Assembly (NCBI GenBank): GCA_021779875.1
Contig: JAJXZV010000227.1
Coordinates: 1 to 6,793 of the forward strand
Direction: 5' to 3'
DNA: 6,793 nt
Source: Pseudomonadota bacterium
Lineage (GTDB): Bacteria > Pseudomonadota > Gammaproteobacteria > Steroidobacterales > Steroidobacteraceae
Shown here: positions 6,212 through 6,793 of the stretch, in pieces
Layout of the letters: each line of letters opens with the position of its first letter
Position numbering within the stretch: position 1 is the stretch's first letter
Made by a program: the position numbers and the translations under genes
The notes under the pieces: model-generated
The model's input: the letters and a program-made list of their open reading frames with translations, nothing else
Databases searched by the model: none
Told to the model about the DNA's origin: nothing

Positions 6212-6793
6212 TGGCCGAGTCGCTGCCCTGGCTCGCGACCGAGCGCACGCGCCTGCGCGCCGCCTTCGACGCCGGGCGCTTCCCGCATTCCCTGCTCATG
6301 CTGGCGCCGCCCGGGCTCGGCGCCGGGGCGCTGGCCGCCTGGGCGGCCGCGCTCGTCCTGTGCGAGTCGGGCGCGCGGCGGCCCTGCGGCGCCTGTGCCG
6401 CCTGCCGGCTGCTGGCCGCCGACAGCCATCCGGATCTGTACCTGGTGCGGGTCGAGGAAGACGCACAGCAGATCAAGGTGGATCAGATCCGTGCACTGAT
6501 CGAATCGCTTGCCCTGAGCAGCCATCGCGGCGGCTTCAAGGTCGGCATCGTGGAGGGGGCGGAGGCGCTGAATCCCAACGGCGCCAACGCGTTCCTGAAG
6601 ACCCTGGAGGAACCCACCGACCGCACCGCGCTGATGCTGATCGCCGCGCCCGGCCATCGGCTGCCGGCCACCATCGCGAGCCGCTGCCTGAAGATGCCCC
6701 TGCGGCCGCCCGCCGAGGCCGCGGCGCTCGCGTGGCTGCAGTCGCAGTCGCCGGCTCCGGTTCCGGCGGGCGCGGCCCGGGCGGCGCTCGCGC
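6199..6793 (+). CDS. holB: DNA polymerase III subunit delta' HolB (3' partial)
   Basis: HolB is the delta' subunit of the clamp loader, which opens and loads the beta sliding clamp at the replication fork. The window contains the first 198 residues; E. coli HolB has 334, so about 130-140 residues are missing. Visible features are the N-terminal PWL (10-12), a degenerate P-loop region (APPGLGAGAL, 36-45) that lacks the Lys-Ser/Thr of a working Walker A, as expected because delta' does not hydrolyse ATP, and the zinc module Cys55, Cys63, Cys66, Cys69. These are followed by IKVDQIRAL (92-100), NAFLKTLEEPT (130-140) and the clamp-loader SRC motif (161-163). ATG 6199 overlaps tmk by 13 bases and has a weak GGGGG 5 bases upstream. 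The in-frame ATG at 6211 shares its A with the tmk TGA (TGATG) and gives a start closer to the E. coli protein; the choice is not decided. DnaX is excluded by the missing Walker lysine. Confidence 0.93.
   Translation, partial: MDALMAESLPWLATERTRLRAAFDAGRFPHSLLMLAPPGLGAGALAAWAAALVLCESGARRPCGACAACRLLAADSHPDLYLVRVEEDAQQIKVDQIRALIESLALSSHRGGFKVGIVEGAEALNPNGANAFLKTLEEPTDRTALMLIAAPGHRLPATIASRCLKMPLRPPAEAAALAWLQSQSPAPVPAGAARAALA

Noticed and set aside
6721..6792. The direct repeat GCGGCGCTCGCG (6721-6732 and 6781-6792) in holB.
   Set aside because: It encodes Ala-Ala-Leu-Ala in a low-complexity alanine-rich stretch, and similar strings occur elsewhere in the window. Codon bias explains it.
1..6793. 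A previously undescribed system such as defence, mobile or secretion genes.
   Set aside because: Every coding region matches a well-known housekeeping family in a conserved gammaproteobacterial order. The remaining gaps are 222 and 93 bases and contain no further gene that I can support.

Overview
The window is a high-GC (roughly 70% by eye) stretch of bacterial chromosome. All eight genes lie on the + strand, in the order fabG (5' end cut off), acpP, fabF, pabB, pabC, mltG, tmk, holB (3' end cut off). The run acpP-fabF-pabC-mltG(yceG)-tmk-holB is the classic gammaproteobacterial fatty-acid/ADC-lyase/replication cluster known from Escherichia coli. Here pabB sits between fabF and pabC, an arrangement I associate with Xanthomonas-like and other high-GC gammaproteobacteria. 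FabG, ACP and FabF resemble the E. coli proteins over their whole visible length, so a gammaproteobacterium is the best guess. I cannot resolve the order from this window.

Layout. Bases 1-573 hold the last 190 codons of fabG. Bases 574-795 are non-coding, with nested GC-rich inverted repeats, an AT-rich -10-like box and the acpP leader. acpP (796-1038) encodes an 80-residue acyl carrier protein. Bases 1039-1131 carry a likely intrinsic terminator or attenuator, followed by a strong ribosome binding site for fabF, which starts with TTG. From fabF onward there is no intergenic DNA. fabF/pabB overlap by tens of bases, pabB/pabC and pabC/mltG share GTGA, mltG/tmk share ATGA, and tmk/holB overlap by 13 or 1 bases. 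This indicates one tightly coupled operon.

Function. FabG, ACP and FabF belong to type II fatty acid synthesis. PabB and PabC make p-aminobenzoate for folate from chorismate; the glutaminase partner PabA is not in the window. MltG is a membrane-anchored endolytic transglycosylase that acts on nascent peptidoglycan. Tmk makes dTDP, and HolB is the delta' clamp-loader subunit. Envelope lipid, wall, folate/thymidylate and replication functions are therefore co-transcribed, which fits coordination with growth rate (inference).

I see no mobile element, CRISPR array, tRNA, rRNA or plausible novel system. The points worth a second look are small ones: the unusual pabB start inside fabF, a TrpE-like PIAGT motif in PabB, loss of a conserved PLP-contacting glutamate in PabC, a hexanucleotide tandem repeat in pabB, and RNA structures around acpP.
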